Part shown: positions 33,363 through 41,916 of the stretch, piece after piece
Numbering within the stretch: the stretch's first letter is position 1
How the letters are laid out: each line of letters begins with the position of its first letter
NCBI RefSeq assembly: GCF_008364825.1
Contig: NZ_VTTO01000009.1
Location: 186,001 to 250,000 of the forward strand
DNA length: 64,000 nucleotides
Direction of reading: 5' to 3'
From: Azospirillum sp. B21
Lineage (GTDB): Bacteria; Pseudomonadota; Alphaproteobacteria; Azospirillales; Azospirillaceae
The notes under the pieces: generated by a model
What the model was told of the DNA's origin: nothing
Seen by the model: only the letters and a program-made list of their open reading frames with translations
Databases searched by the model: none
Translations under genes and position numbers: made by a program

Positions 33363-35149
33363 GATGCGGGCTCCGCGGCGGAAACGTCGGAAGATGACTC
33401 TACAGAATCGGACGCCTGATAGGCCGGGGCCAGGGCGTAATGGCCCTTGCCGCTCTTCTTGGCGTCGTACATGGCGGCGTCGGCACGGTCGGTCAACTCC
33501 CGCACCGTCTCGCCGCGGCCGGGGGCGTGGACGGCGATGCCGATCGACAGGCCCAGCGGCTTCTCATGACTGGCCGACAGGTGGGCCAGCTCGCGCATGC
33601 CCTTCAGCAGCCGTTCGGCGACGATGCGGGCTTTCGCCTCGTCGGTGCGGCCCAGCCACAGGACGAACTCGTCGCCGCCCAGCCGGCCCGGCAGGTCGCC
33701 CGGCCGCACCCCGGTGGTCAGCAGCGTGCCGATGGCCTTCAGCACCGTATCGCCCTGCTGGTGGCCATGCAGGTCGTTGACCGCCTTGAAGTTGTCGAGG
33801 TCGACATAGAGAAGGGCCGACGGGCCGCTGTCCGGCCGCGAGATTGACTCCTCCAGCCGTTCGAAGAAGGTGCGGCGGTTGAACAAACCGGTCAGCCCGT
33901 CGCGCTCCGACAGGCGACGCAGCCGCTCCTGGTAGGCGAGATGGGCATGGGCGATGCCGATATGGTCGGCGACGCCCGACATCAGCTGCCGGTCGTCGTC
34001 GTCCCACGGTTCGGAATCGCCGGCGCGCCAGACCAGCAGCGCGCCGTTCACCGCCTGCCGGTATTCCGTCCGCTCGCCGATCAGCTGGACGTCGCCCAGC
34101 CGGTCGGCCACCAGCCCCTCGCCATTCGCGATGCGGTCGAGCAGAGCGGTGCCGACCTCCGGCAGTTCGGCCCCGAACTCCGCCACCAGCGACAGGGTGA
34201 CGCGGCCGCCCTCCCCGCTCCCCTCTTCCGCCCGGTAGATGCGGCAGCCGTCGGCACTGAGCGCCCGCGCCGTCTCGGTCGCGGCCACGGCCAGCGCCTC
34301 CGCGGCGTCCAGACGGTCGCGCAGGGTGTGGACGATGTGGCCCAGCAGCCTTTCGCGGTTCCGGATGCGCGCAAGCTCGTTGGAACGCAGCACCTGCTCC
34401 GTCACGTCGCGGCAGACGCCGCGGGCGCCGATCCAGTCGCCCTGCGGTCCGAACAGCGGCAGGGCAGAGGCGACGATGCAGGCCGGCGTGCCGTCGGCGC
34501 CCTTCAGCCAAAGCTCGGTCTGGTCGACCGGGCGGCGGCAGTCGAAGGGCATCGGCAGGTCTTCCGCCTCTTCCAGCGCGAGGCTGCGCGGATCGCGGCC
34601 GATCAGCGCGTCGGCCGGATATCCCAGGGCGCCCTTGTGGCTGACGAAGACGAAGGCGCCGTCGGGTCCCGTCTCCCACGCGAAGTCGGAGGAGACCTCC
34701 ACCAGATCCTTGTAGCGGCGGCGCGATTCGGTCAGCGTGTGGCGCAGCTGCCGCTCCAGCGTGTCGTCGCGTCCCAGCAGGAGGAAGCCGCCGTCCGGCA
34801 GCGGCACGCCGGCCCATTCGACGATCATGATCCCGCGCAGCGACTCCACCGGAACCGACCGCAGGCCCGGCGCCACGCTGGACGCCGACAGCCAGCCGCG
34901 GAGGTCGGGCAGCCAGCGCGGATCGCTGTCCATCATGTCCTCCGCCTCCGCATTGGATTCGGCGACGGCCAGGGCCGAATCCAACCGCAGGGCCGGGCCG
35001 GGATACAGCGCGACAAGCGTCACGGGGCCGGTCTGGCCGCCGGTGGCGGCGGAAGGGGGGGCGGAGGTACCGGTGGTCAGGAGGAGGTCCACGGCGATCC
35101 CAGATGGGCAATCCACGAAGCGGGCGGGAAGAAAAACCTTAGACTGCAA
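33359..35149 (-). CDS. Diguanylate cyclase with PAS and GAF domains
   Basis: 596 residues from the TTG at 35149; a GTG at 35092 would shorten it by 19, and the N-terminus is uncertain. After about 130 residues of unassigned sequence comes a PAS domain (about 135-250, with GAFVFVSHKGALGYPADALI and a PAC-like GARGVCRDVTEQ). A GAF-like domain (about 270-420) follows. The C-terminal GGDEF domain has the intact active-site GGDEF at 491-495 (numbering from 35149), preceded by the inhibitory I-site R-P-G-D, five residues before it. So it should make cyclic di-GMP and be inhibited by it. There is no EAL domain and no obvious membrane segment, which makes it a cytoplasmic sensor. It overlaps the DUF2336 gene by four bases. 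Confidence 0.9.
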   Translation of the reverse strand: MQSKVFLPARFVDCPSGIAVDLLLTTGTSAPPSAATGGQTGPVTLVALYPGPALRLDSALAVAESNAEAEDMMDSDPRWLPDLRGWLSASSVAPGLRSVPVESLRGIMIVEWAGVPLPDGGFLLLGRDDTLERQLRHTLTESRRRYKDLVEVSSDFAWETGPDGAFVFVSHKGALGYPADALIGRDPRSLALEEAEDLPMPFDCRRPVDQTELWLKGADGTPACIVASALPLFGPQGDWIGARGVCRDVTEQVLRSNELARIRNRERLLGHIVHTLRDRLDAAEALAVAATETARALSADGCRIYRAEEGSGEGGRVTLSLVAEFGAELPEVGTALLDRIANGEGLVADRLGDVQLIGERTEYRQAVNGALLVWRAGDSEPWDDDDRQLMSGVADHIGIAHAHLAYQERLRRLSERDGLTGLFNRRTFFERLEESISRPDSGPSALLYVDLDNFKAVNDLHGHQQGDTVLKAIGTLLTTGVRPGDLPGRLGGDEFVLWLGRTDEAKARIVAERLLKGMRELAHLSASHEKPLGLSIGIAVHAPGRGETVRELTDRADAAMYDAKKSGKGHYALAPAYQASDSVESSSDVSAAEPAS

Positions 35150-35311
35150 ACCGTTGCATACTCCCGCCCATGCTACCTCTTTAGGGGTTAATCTTCAATC
35201 AACCACGAGGCGGAGGACTCCGCATTGCCCCGGTCCACAAATAGGACAGGTGGCGGCTGCGACCTTGTGAAGCGGCTTGCGGCCGGCCGGCGTCGGCCCC
35301 ATTCTTCGGGA

Positions 35312-36031
35312 ATGACCGCCCCGACCTCTCCCGCCGCACCGGCGCCCGCCCCCGTCACCAAGCTCCCCTCCGCGCTGCGGGATCGCGCGGTGTGGATCTT
35401 CGATCTCGACAACACGCTCTACCCGGCGTCCTGCAACCTGTTCGCCCAGGTCGACCTCCGCATCACCGAGTTCATCGCCGCACATTTCAACATCGGCATG
35501 GACGAGGCCAGGGTGCGGCAGAAGCAGTTCTTCCGCGACTACGGCACCACGCTGCGCGGTCTGATGAGCGAGCACGACGTCGATCCGGTGGCCTACATGG
35601 ACTATGTCCACGACATCGACGTCACCGGCGTCCAGCCGTCGGCCCAGCTGGCGGACGCGCTCGACCGGCTTCCCGGCCGCAAGATCATCTACACCAACGG
35701 CTCGGTCCGCCATGCGGAGAACGTCGCCGGCCGGCTCGGCATCATCGACCGGTTCGAAGCGGTGTTCGACATCACCGCCGCCGGCTATGTGCCGAAGCCC
35801 GACCCTCGCCCCTATGCCACCCTGGTGGAGCGCCACGGCGTCGACCCCGCCGACGCCTGCATGGTGGAGGACATCGCCCGCAACCTCGCCCCGGCGCATG
35901 CGCTGGGCATGACCACGGTCTGGGTCCGCGGCGAGCAGGACTACGAGAAGGCCGGCGTCGGCGCCGGGGTCCACATCGACCACACCGTGGACGATCTTCC
36001 CGCCTGGCTGGCCGCAATTGCAGGGGTTTAG
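35312..36031 (+). CDS. HAD-family nucleotidase (pyrimidine 5'-nucleotidase type)
   Basis: A 239-residue HAD-superfamily hydrolase from the ATG at 35312; an upstream in-frame TTG would extend it by 29 residues. The nucleophile motif is WIFDLDNTLYP near residue 30. Motif II is KIIYTNGSVRHA. The Lys of motif III is in YVPKPDPRPY, and the acidic motif IV is MVEDIARNLA. The pattern DLDNTLYP-...-TNGS is typical of the SDT1/PyrH-like pyrimidine 5'-nucleotidase group that dephosphorylates UMP and CMP. It is followed after about 90 bases by dapD. Substrate is inferred from family only. Confidence 0.85.
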   Translation: MTAPTSPAAPAPAPVTKLPSALRDRAVWIFDLDNTLYPASCNLFAQVDLRITEFIAAHFNIGMDEARVRQKQFFRDYGTTLRGLMSEHDVDPVAYMDYVHDIDVTGVQPSAQLADALDRLPGRKIIYTNGSVRHAENVAGRLGIIDRFEAVFDITAAGYVPKPDPRPYATLVERHGVDPADACMVEDIARNLAPAHALGMTTVWVRGEQDYEKAGVGAGVHIDHTVDDLPAWLAAIAGV

Positions 36032-36123
36032 GGCTTTTCCCCGGGCTTGGCGTTGTTGACAGCGGGCGCGATGCGGCTCCATGGTGCCGTCCCTTGGACA
36101 ATGCACAGCAGAACGACCGCGCC

Positions 36124-36966
36124 ATGAGCCACGCCAGCCTGCAGGCCACCATCGACGCCGCCTGGGAAAACCGGGCCGATCTCACCACCGCCACCACCGG
36201 TTCCGTCCGCGACGCCGTGAACGCGGCGCTCGACGCGCTGGATTCCGGCGACCTGCGCGTCGCGGAGAAGACCGCGGACGGCTGGAAGGTCAACCAGTGG
36301 CTGAAGAAGGCGGTGCTGCTGTCCTTCCGCCTGAACGCCAACGAGATGATCCCCGGCGGCCCCGGCGGTTCCTCCTGGTACGACAAGGTGCCGCCGAAGT
36401 TCGAGAATTGGAGCGAAGGCCAGTTCCAGAATGCCGGCTTCCGCGCCCTGCCCGGCGCCATCGCCCGCAAGTCGTCCTATGTCGCTCCCGGCGTCATCCT
36501 GATGCCGAGCTTCGTCAATGTCGGCGCCTATGTCGATAGCGGCACCATGGTCGACACCTGGGTCACCGTCGGCTCCTGCGCCCAGATCGGCAAGAACGTC
36601 CACCTGTCCGGCGGCGTCGGCATCGGCGGCGTGCTGGAGCCCTTGCAGGCCGACCCGGTCATCATCGAGGACAACTGCTTCATCGGCGCCCGCTCGGAGA
36701 TCGTCGAGGGCGTGATCGTCGAGGAAGGCGCCGTCATCTCCATGGGCTGCTACATCGGCGCCTCGACCAAGATCATCGACCGCCACACCGGCGAGGTCTT
36801 CATGGGCCGCGTCCCGGCCTATTCGGTCGTCGTCCCCGGCGCGCTCCCCGGCAAGCCGCTGCCGGACGGCACGCCCGGCCCGAGCCTGTACTGCTGCGTC
36901 ATCATCAAGCGCGTTGACGAGAAGACCCGGTCGAAGACGGCGATCAACGACCTGCTGCGCGACTGA
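36124..36966 (+). CDS. dapD: Tetrahydrodipicolinate N-succinyltransferase
   Basis: Succinylates tetrahydrodipicolinate in the diaminopimelate/lysine pathway, using succinyl-CoA, in the cytoplasm. 280 residues. The N-terminal helical domain has VNQWLKKAVLLSFRLNANEM, and the left-handed beta-helix carries hexapeptide repeats (VAPGVILMPSFVNVGAYVDS, and TWVTVGSCAQIGKNVHLSGG). The C-terminal part contains RSKTAINDLLRD. Length is normal for DapD. It is followed by a terminator and then by hicAB and dapE. Confidence 0.97.
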   Translation: MSHASLQATIDAAWENRADLTTATTGSVRDAVNAALDALDSGDLRVAEKTADGWKVNQWLKKAVLLSFRLNANEMIPGGPGGSSWYDKVPPKFENWSEGQFQNAGFRALPGAIARKSSYVAPGVILMPSFVNVGAYVDSGTMVDTWVTVGSCAQIGKNVHLSGGVGIGGVLEPLQADPVIIEDNCFIGARSEIVEGVIVEEGAVISMGCYIGASTKIIDRHTGEVFMGRVPAYSVVVPGALPGKPLPDGTPGPSLYCCVIIKRVDEKTRSKTAINDLLRD

Positions 36967-36986
36967 TCGGACGGCAGAAGTCTGCG

Positions 36987-37023
36987 GGGCGATAGCGCAA
37001 GCCGCTATCGCCCTTGCCTTTCC
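36987..37023 (+). terminator. Terminator of dapD
   Basis: A perfect 11-base-pair stem, GGGCGATAGCG/CGCTATCGCCC with a five-base loop, is followed by TTGCCTTTCC. It lies between dapD and hicA, suggesting that hicAB has its own promoter. Confidence 0.7.
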
Positions 37024-37049
37024 GGCGCCTCCCGCAATACCATCGCCGC

Positions 37050-37304
37050 ATGAACAACGCCCATCGAGCGACGCTGGCCGCCATCTTTGCGCGGCCGACA
37101 TCCGCTTCGATCCGCTGGGCGGACATCGAAGCGCTGGTGATCGCATTGGATGGCGTCGTCGCGGAGCGCGCCGGCAGCCGGGTCTGGATCGAGGTCCGCG
37201 ACCGCGGCGCGGTCTTCCACCGTCCCCATCCCCGGCCGGAGGCCAAGAAGGGTGCGGTTGACGCGATGCGAAAGCTGCTGGTCAACGCGGGAATCACGCC
37301 ATGA
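37050..37304 (+). CDS. hicA: HicA-family toxin
   Basis: An 84-residue mRNA-interferase-type toxin, with the short dsRBD-like fold of HicA. Residues 22-30 (RWADIEALV) and 41-63 (AGSRVWIEVRDRGAVFHRPH) carry the family pattern. The usual G-S-H catalytic signature reads G-S-R here (R44), whereas His57 and His60 in FHRPHP are present, as in the sub-group of HicA proteins annotated from many proteobacteria. It is therefore probably the atypical branch, and activity cannot be assumed. No clear ribosome-binding site is seen. It overlaps hicB by four bases. Confidence 0.82.
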   Translation: MNNAHRATLAAIFARPTSASIRWADIEALVIALDGVVAERAGSRVWIEVRDRGAVFHRPHPRPEAKKGAVDAMRKLLVNAGITP

Positions 37305-37627
37305 CGATGGAATACAAGGGCTATGTGTCCGGTCCCATCGACTTCGATGTGGAAGATGGGACCTTCTCCGGCACCGTTGCCGGCCTGTCGGACGTCATCC
37401 ATTTCGAAGGCGGCAGCGCGCAGGAGCTATGGGACAGCTTCCGCGGCAGCATCGACGAGTATCTGGCGATCTGCGCCGAAAAGGGCCGCACGCCGGACAA
37501 GCCCTTCAGCGGTAAAATGCTGGTGCGCGCCACGCCGGAACTGCACCGGAAGGCAGCCTTGCGCGCCGCCGCCGAAGGCATCAGCCTGAGCCAATGGGTC
37601 GCCCGCCAGATCGACGCGGCTCCCTGA
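37301..37627 (+). CDS. hicB: HicB-family antitoxin
   Basis: A 108-residue antitoxin. The N-terminal RNase H-like HicB domain contains YKGYVSGPIDFDVEDGTFSG and GLSDVIHFEGGSAQELWDSF. The C-terminal part, FSGKMLVRATPELHRKAALR and QWVARQIDAA, matches an Arc/ribbon-helix-helix DNA-binding domain. The protein should both neutralise HicA and repress its own promoter. The four-base overlap with hicA suggests translational coupling. It ends 25 bases before dapE, so read-through into dapE is likely. Confidence 0.88.
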   Translation: MTMEYKGYVSGPIDFDVEDGTFSGTVAGLSDVIHFEGGSAQELWDSFRGSIDEYLAICAEKGRTPDKPFSGKMLVRATPELHRKAALRAAAEGISLSQWVARQIDAAP

Positions 37628-37652
37628 CCGACGAAGACCAACCGGACAGCCC

Positions 37653-38801
37653 ATGACCATCGACCCCGTCGCCCTCGCCCAGGACCTGATCCGCTGCCCC
37701 AGCATCACGCCGCGCGACGACGGCGCGCTGGGCGTGCTGGAGGCGGCGCTGGCTCCGATGGGCTTCACCTGCCACCGCCTGCGCTTCCAGCAGGAGGGAA
37801 CGGAGCCGGTGGAGAATCTCTACGCCCGGCTCGGTACCGACGGCCCCAACTTCTGCTTCGCCGGCCACACCGACGTGGTGCCGCCGGGCGACAAGGGCTG
37901 GACGGTCGATCCCTTCGCCGGCGAGGTGATGGGCGGGCGCCTGTTCGGCCGCGGTGCGGTGGACATGAAGGGCGCCATCGCCGCCTTCGTCGCCGCCGTG
38001 TCGCGCCGGCTGCAGGACGGCCCGCCCGCCGGCTCGATCAGCCTGCTGATCACCGGCGACGAGGAAGGGGTGGCGATCAACGGCACCCGCAAGGTGCTGG
38101 ACTGGATGGCCGAGCGCGGCGAGCGCATCGACGCCTGCGTGGTGGGGGAGCCGACCAACCCCAAGGCGCTGGGCGACATGATCAAGATCGGCCGGCGCGG
38201 CAGCCTGACCGGCTTCCTGACCGTGTTCGGCGCGCAAGGCCACGTCGCCTACCCTCATCTGGCCGACAACCCGCTGCCGCGGCTGGTCCGCATGCTGGCC
38301 GCCATCACCGAACATCCGATGGACGGGGGCACGGCGCATTTCCAGCCCTCCACCCTGGCGCTGACCACCATCGACGTCGACAACACGGCGACCAACGTCA
38401 TTCCCGCCCAGGGCAAGGCGACCTTCAACATCCGCTTCAACGACGCCCATACCCCGGCCGGCATCGAGGCGTGGCTGCGCCGCACCTTCGATTCCATCGG
38501 CGGTGCCTATGAGCTGGAGGTCTATTGCTCCGGCGACAGCTTCGTCACCCCGCCCGGTCCGCTGACCGAACTGGTGGCTGAGGCGGTGGAAAGCGTGACC
38601 GGGCGCCGTCCCGAATACTCGACCACCGGTGGAACGTCGGACGCCCGCTTCATCAAGAATGTCTGTCCGGTGGTGGAGTTCGGGCTGGTCGGCCAGACCA
38701 TGCACAAGGTCGACGAATATTGTTCGGTGGAGGATCTCCGCCGGCTGACGGACATCTACGAGGCCATCCTGAAGGGCGTGTTCACGCGCCTTGCCGGGTG
38801 A
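37653..38801 (+). CDS. dapE: Succinyl-diaminopimelate desuccinylase
   Basis: Zinc metallohydrolase removing succinate from N-succinyl-LL-diaminopimelate in lysine and cell-wall synthesis. 382 residues. The M20 family motifs appear in order: FAGHTDVVPPGD (zinc His near residue 70), GRGAVDMKGAIAAF (bridging Asp near 100), LITGDEEGVAINGT (Glu catalytic pair near 135) and VEFGLVGQTMHKVDE (C-terminal zinc His). The dimerisation insert in the middle is present. It lies downstream of hicB and 19 bases before a membrane protein gene, and is functionally paired with dapD upstream. Confidence 0.97.
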   Translation: MTIDPVALAQDLIRCPSITPRDDGALGVLEAALAPMGFTCHRLRFQQEGTEPVENLYARLGTDGPNFCFAGHTDVVPPGDKGWTVDPFAGEVMGGRLFGRGAVDMKGAIAAFVAAVSRRLQDGPPAGSISLLITGDEEGVAINGTRKVLDWMAERGERIDACVVGEPTNPKALGDMIKIGRRGSLTGFLTVFGAQGHVAYPHLADNPLPRLVRMLAAITEHPMDGGTAHFQPSTLALTTIDVDNTATNVIPAQGKATFNIRFNDAHTPAGIEAWLRRTFDSIGGAYELEVYCSGDSFVTPPGPLTELVAEAVESVTGRRPEYSTTGGTSDARFIKNVCPVVEFGLVGQTMHKVDEYCSVEDLRRLTDIYEAILKGVFTRLAG

Positions 38802-38820
38802 GTCTTCCAACCGGGACACC

Positions 38821-39393
38821 ATGATGCCGCTGACCACCCCCGCCATCCTGTCCGCGCTGACCGGCGCCTGGCGGTTGGCCCGCTTCGACCGGACGGGGAT
38901 GGAGTTCTTCGACCGCACGCCCGAGGGGGCGCTGAACTCCTTCTATGCGGCGCTGGTGGTGCTGCCGGCCTATGCCCTGCTGCTGGCGATCCGGCTGTGG
39001 GACCAGCTGGACGGCACCCCGGTGCTGCAACTGGTGACGGTGGAGGGCATCGCCTATGTGGTCAGCTGGACCGCCTTCCCGCTCGCCCTGTTCCGCATAT
39101 CGGCGCTGCTGGGCAAGGAGCAGCTCTATCCCGGCGCGCTGACCGCCTACAACTGGTCGGCGGTGGTGCAGATGGCGATCTACCTGCCGGCCATCGTCCT
39201 GTCGGCCAGCGGCCTGCTGCCGTCAGGGATGTCCGAAGCGCTGGTCTTCGGCGTGATGATGGCGATGCTGACCTACCAGTGGTTCGTGCTGCGCACCGCC
39301 CTGTCGCTGTCGGGGCTGGCCGCCGCGGCCTTGGTGATGCTGGACCTGTTCCTGTCGGCAGCGATCAGCGATCTGGCCGACGGGATGTTGTGA
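38821..39393 (+). CDS. Integral membrane protein of unknown function
   Basis: A 190-residue protein with five predicted membrane segments (about residues 40-58, 72-96, 113-133, 138-157 and 165-184), and no recognisable motif. The N-terminal 35 residues are soluble and helical. The arrangement resembles Yip1-type or small permease-like proteins, but this is not enough for assignment. The start could be either of two adjacent ATGs at 38821 and 38824. It follows dapE by 19 bases, so cotranscription is likely. Confidence 0.75.
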   Translation: MMPLTTPAILSALTGAWRLARFDRTGMEFFDRTPEGALNSFYAALVVLPAYALLLAIRLWDQLDGTPVLQLVTVEGIAYVVSWTAFPLALFRISALLGKEQLYPGALTAYNWSAVVQMAIYLPAIVLSASGLLPSGMSEALVFGVMMAMLTYQWFVLRTALSLSGLAAAALVMLDLFLSAAISDLADGML

Positions 39394-39404
39394 GGGGCTG
39401 ACTT

Positions 39405-39515
39405 GCCCCCACCTATCCTCCCCCGCTGGGCGGGGGAGGGACTGCCGCCGCTCCGCCGCATATGCGCCTATCTCCTCCCCCGCCCAGCGGGGGAGGATTA
39501 AGGTGGGGGTCTAAC
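39405..39515. repeat. REP-like palindromic element, copy 3
   Basis: The same family as the copy at 15873-15987. CCCCCACCT and AGGTGGGGG are the outer arms, enclosing CCTCCCCCGC/GCGGGGGAGG hairpins in both orientations. The right arm extends into GTCTAAC as in copy 2. It separates the convergent membrane-protein and cobT genes. Confidence 0.85.
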
Positions 39516-39523
39516 GCCCCCAA

Positions 39524-40549
39524 TCACCCCTGCGTGGCAACGCCCGCGTCGGCGAAGGTCGCCATGCCGGCGTGGCAGGCGACGGCGGACTTCACGATGT
39601 TGATCGCCAGCGCCGCACCGGAGCCTTCGCCCAGGCGCATGCCCAGGTCCAGCAGCGGCTCCTTGCCGATGGCCTGCATCAGGCGGGCGTGCCCCGGCTC
39701 GACCGAGCGGTGGGCGACCATGCAGTGGTCGAGCGCGCGGCGGTCGGCCTTGTACAGAACGGCGGCGGCGGCAGTGCAGGCGAAGCCGTCGAGCAGAACC
39801 GGCACGCGGGCGACGCGGGCCGCCAGGATGGCGCCGGCGATGGCGGCAAATTCGTAGCCGCCCAGGCAGCGCAGCGCCTCGAACGGGTCGTCCTTGGCCT
39901 GCGGGTTGGCGGCGACGCCGGCCTCCACCGCGGCGATCTTGCGGGCAAGGCCGGCATCGTCGATGCCGGTGCCGCGGCCGGTCCAGTCGGCCGCCTCGCC
40001 GCCGAACATGGCGAGGCACATCGCCGCCGCCGAGGTCGAGTTGGCGATGCCCATCTCGCCCAGCGCCAGCAGTTGGACGCCCATCTCCACAGCCATCATG
40101 CCGTAGGCCATGGTGCGGCAGCATTCCTCCTCCCCCATGGCCGGGCCCTGGGTGAAGTCGGCGGTCGGGTTCTCCAAGTCCAGTTCGTAGACGCGCAGGT
40201 CGGCGTCGGCCACCTCGCAGAGCTGGTTGACCGCCGCGCCGCCATTCTGGAAGTTGGCGACCATCTGCACCGTCACCTCGGCCGGGAAGGCCGAGACGCC
40301 GCGGGCGGCCACGCCATGGTTGCCGGCGAAGACGGCGACGCGCGGGCGGCGGACCTCGGCCGGGTGCTGGCCCTGCCAGGTCGCCATCCACTGCGCGATC
40401 TCCTCCAGCCGGCCGAGAGAGCCCGCCGGCTTGGTCAGCTGCCGTTCGCGCTGGAGGGCCGCGGTGCCGGCCTCCAGATCGGGGCCGGGCAGGTTGCGCA
40501 CGAGCGCGCGGATTTCCTCGAAGGTGACGGCGGGCTGCTGGTTGCTCAT
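39524..40549 (-). CDS. cobT: Nicotinate-nucleotide--dimethylbenzimidazole phosphoribosyltransferase
   Basis: Activates the lower ligand of cobalamin by making alpha-ribazole phosphate, in the nucleotide-loop step of B12 synthesis. 341 residues from the ATG at 40549 (AGGA seven bases upstream). Recognisable motifs include KPAGSLGRLEEIAQWMA near residue 45, VFAGNHGVAARGVSAFPAEV near 80, GEMGIANSTSAAAM near 170, and a C-terminal GMRLGEGSGAALAI holding the catalytic Glu. No cobalamin riboswitch could be seen in its leader. Neighbouring cob genes are absent from this window. Confidence 0.96.
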   Translation of the reverse strand: MSNQQPAVTFEEIRALVRNLPGPDLEAGTAALQRERQLTKPAGSLGRLEEIAQWMATWQGQHPAEVRRPRVAVFAGNHGVAARGVSAFPAEVTVQMVANFQNGGAAVNQLCEVADADLRVYELDLENPTADFTQGPAMGEEECCRTMAYGMMAVEMGVQLLALGEMGIANSTSAAAMCLAMFGGEAADWTGRGTGIDDAGLARKIAAVEAGVAANPQAKDDPFEALRCLGGYEFAAIAGAILAARVARVPVLLDGFACTAAAAVLYKADRRALDHCMVAHRSVEPGHARLMQAIGKEPLLDLGMRLGEGSGAALAINIVKSAVACHAGMATFADAGVATQG

Positions 40550-40662
40550 GATCGGTCCTGAGGGGTGAGCGCCAAAAACGGCGCGACCTTGCACCCATCC
40601 GGCCGTCAAGTCAAAGCGCCAGCGTAGGGCATTTTGCCCCTCTTCGCCTTCTGCCGCCCCGC

Positions 40663-41709
40663 TCAGGCCACCTTGGTCACGGCATCCTTGCCGGCGGCGC
40701 CCGCGGTTGCGGCGGCGACCGGCGTCGACGATTCAGACCCGACGATTCGCCCCAGCCCCAGCCCGAAGCCCATGGCGACGCCGGTGCCGGCGGTCTGGTC
40801 GGTCCGCACCGGCTCCTCGCGCATGCGGCGGTTTTCCTTGTCGCGCAGGCGGGCCGGGCGTCCGCTGACGCTGTCGACCTCGTCCGGCGTCTCCAGCGCG
40901 TTCAGCGCCAGAACCTGATAGATCGACAGCGGCGTGCCGTTCAGCGACTTGGCCGGGGCCATCGGCACCTGGGTGGTGAAGCCGTCCGGAATGTCCTGCT
41001 TGCGCACGGCGTCGGTCGCCACCTGGGCCGGGGCGAAGTTGGCCAGCGGGTTCTCCGAGAACTTGGTGGCGAAGCGGTCGTAGATCTCCTTCAGCGACTT
41101 CGCCTTGCCGGTGGCCTTGTCGTAGAAGACGTTCTTGTTGGCCGCCGCGGCATCGGGGAAGACGTCGCGGGCGGTGCGGCCGGGATTCTCCTGCATCGCG
41201 TTCAGGAACTTCGACGCGCCGCCGGCCCCCAGGAAATGCGCCATGTACAGCTCCGTCGAGCCGATCTTGCCGCCCACCGTCTCCTCCAGATACTCCTTGT
41301 TGCCGCGGGTGTATTCCGCCGCCATCAGGGCCGAGGCGGTCGGATCCTTGCGCAGCTCCAGGATCTCCCTCTTCATCTCCGGATCGGCGACATAGGGGCG
41401 GCCGTCGCTGCGGGTCTGGATGGCGTTGGCGTATTTGCCATAGCCGTGGTCGGCGCCATGCTCCTTCATCGTCTGCAGCCATGTGCTGTCGATGAATTGG
41501 TAGAGCCCGGTCGCCGACGAGGAGGAGGACTTTATGTCCGTGCGATAGCCGCTCTCCACGGCAGCTTTTTCCATGAGGTAGGAAAAATCGACCCCCGTCC
41601 TGGCGCTGGCATTGCGGACGGCAGCCTCAACATTTGCCGGGCCGCGGGATGCGCGGGCCTGCTGGGCGGCGGTGTCGCTGGGATTGCCGAGTGCGGAAGC
41701 GTAGGTCAT
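40663..41709 (-). CDS. Lytic transglycosylase-like protein (SLT domain)
   Basis: 348 residues. An SLT-type muramidase-like domain is visible at about residues 25-140: VDFSYLMEKAAVESGYRTD with the candidate catalytic Glu in the LMEKAAVES segment, then SSSSSATGLYQFIDSTWLQT, which matches the GLYQF motif of soluble lytic transglycosylases. The rest is Ala-rich and unassigned, with an A/T/G-rich C-terminal end. No signal peptide is obvious: the start MTYASALGNPSD is polar, so it may be exported by another route or work during flagellar or secretion-system assembly, as similar proteins do. Its 3' end lies about 110 bases upstream of cobT in the same direction. Confidence 0.75.
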   Translation of the reverse strand: MTYASALGNPSDTAAQQARASRGPANVEAAVRNASARTGVDFSYLMEKAAVESGYRTDIKSSSSSATGLYQFIDSTWLQTMKEHGADHGYGKYANAIQTRSDGRPYVADPEMKREILELRKDPTASALMAAEYTRGNKEYLEETVGGKIGSTELYMAHFLGAGGASKFLNAMQENPGRTARDVFPDAAAANKNVFYDKATGKAKSLKEIYDRFATKFSENPLANFAPAQVATDAVRKQDIPDGFTTQVPMAPAKSLNGTPLSIYQVLALNALETPDEVDSVSGRPARLRDKENRRMREEPVRTDQTAGTGVAMGFGLGLGRIVGSESSTPVAAATAGAAGKDAVTKVA

Positions 41710-41865
41710 GGGTCGATCCCCGTGTGAAGGCCTCGGTGGGAGGCAACTGCTCCAATGCAGACACCGTGCCAACCGGCTGGAGGCTTGATGATGCCGCCTC
41801 CGCGGCCTAGCCTTCTGCACGCGCGGCATCCCGCCCTCTCGTCAGGCGCCATTCGATGCTGTATG

Positions 41866-41878
41866 TTGACCTATAGGT
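41866..41878 (+). promoter_or_regulatory. Palindrome over the presumed -35 of the acyl-CoA dehydrogenase promoter
   Basis: TTGACC at 41866-41871 could be a -35 element. It overlaps the perfect ten-base palindrome ACCTATAGGT at 41869-41878, set in a longer imperfect one (TTGACC..GGTAA). The position is what one expects of an operator for a MerR- or TetR-type regulator. A convincing -10 element is not visible. Confidence 0.4.
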
Positions 41879-41916
41879 AAACCAAACAATCCATTCCGAG
41901 GGAGAATCACCCCGCC

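Noticed and set aside
40550..40662. Cobalamin riboswitch upstream of cobT
   Set aside because: The B12-box landmarks are missing; only a short hairpin GGGCATTTTGCCC is present.
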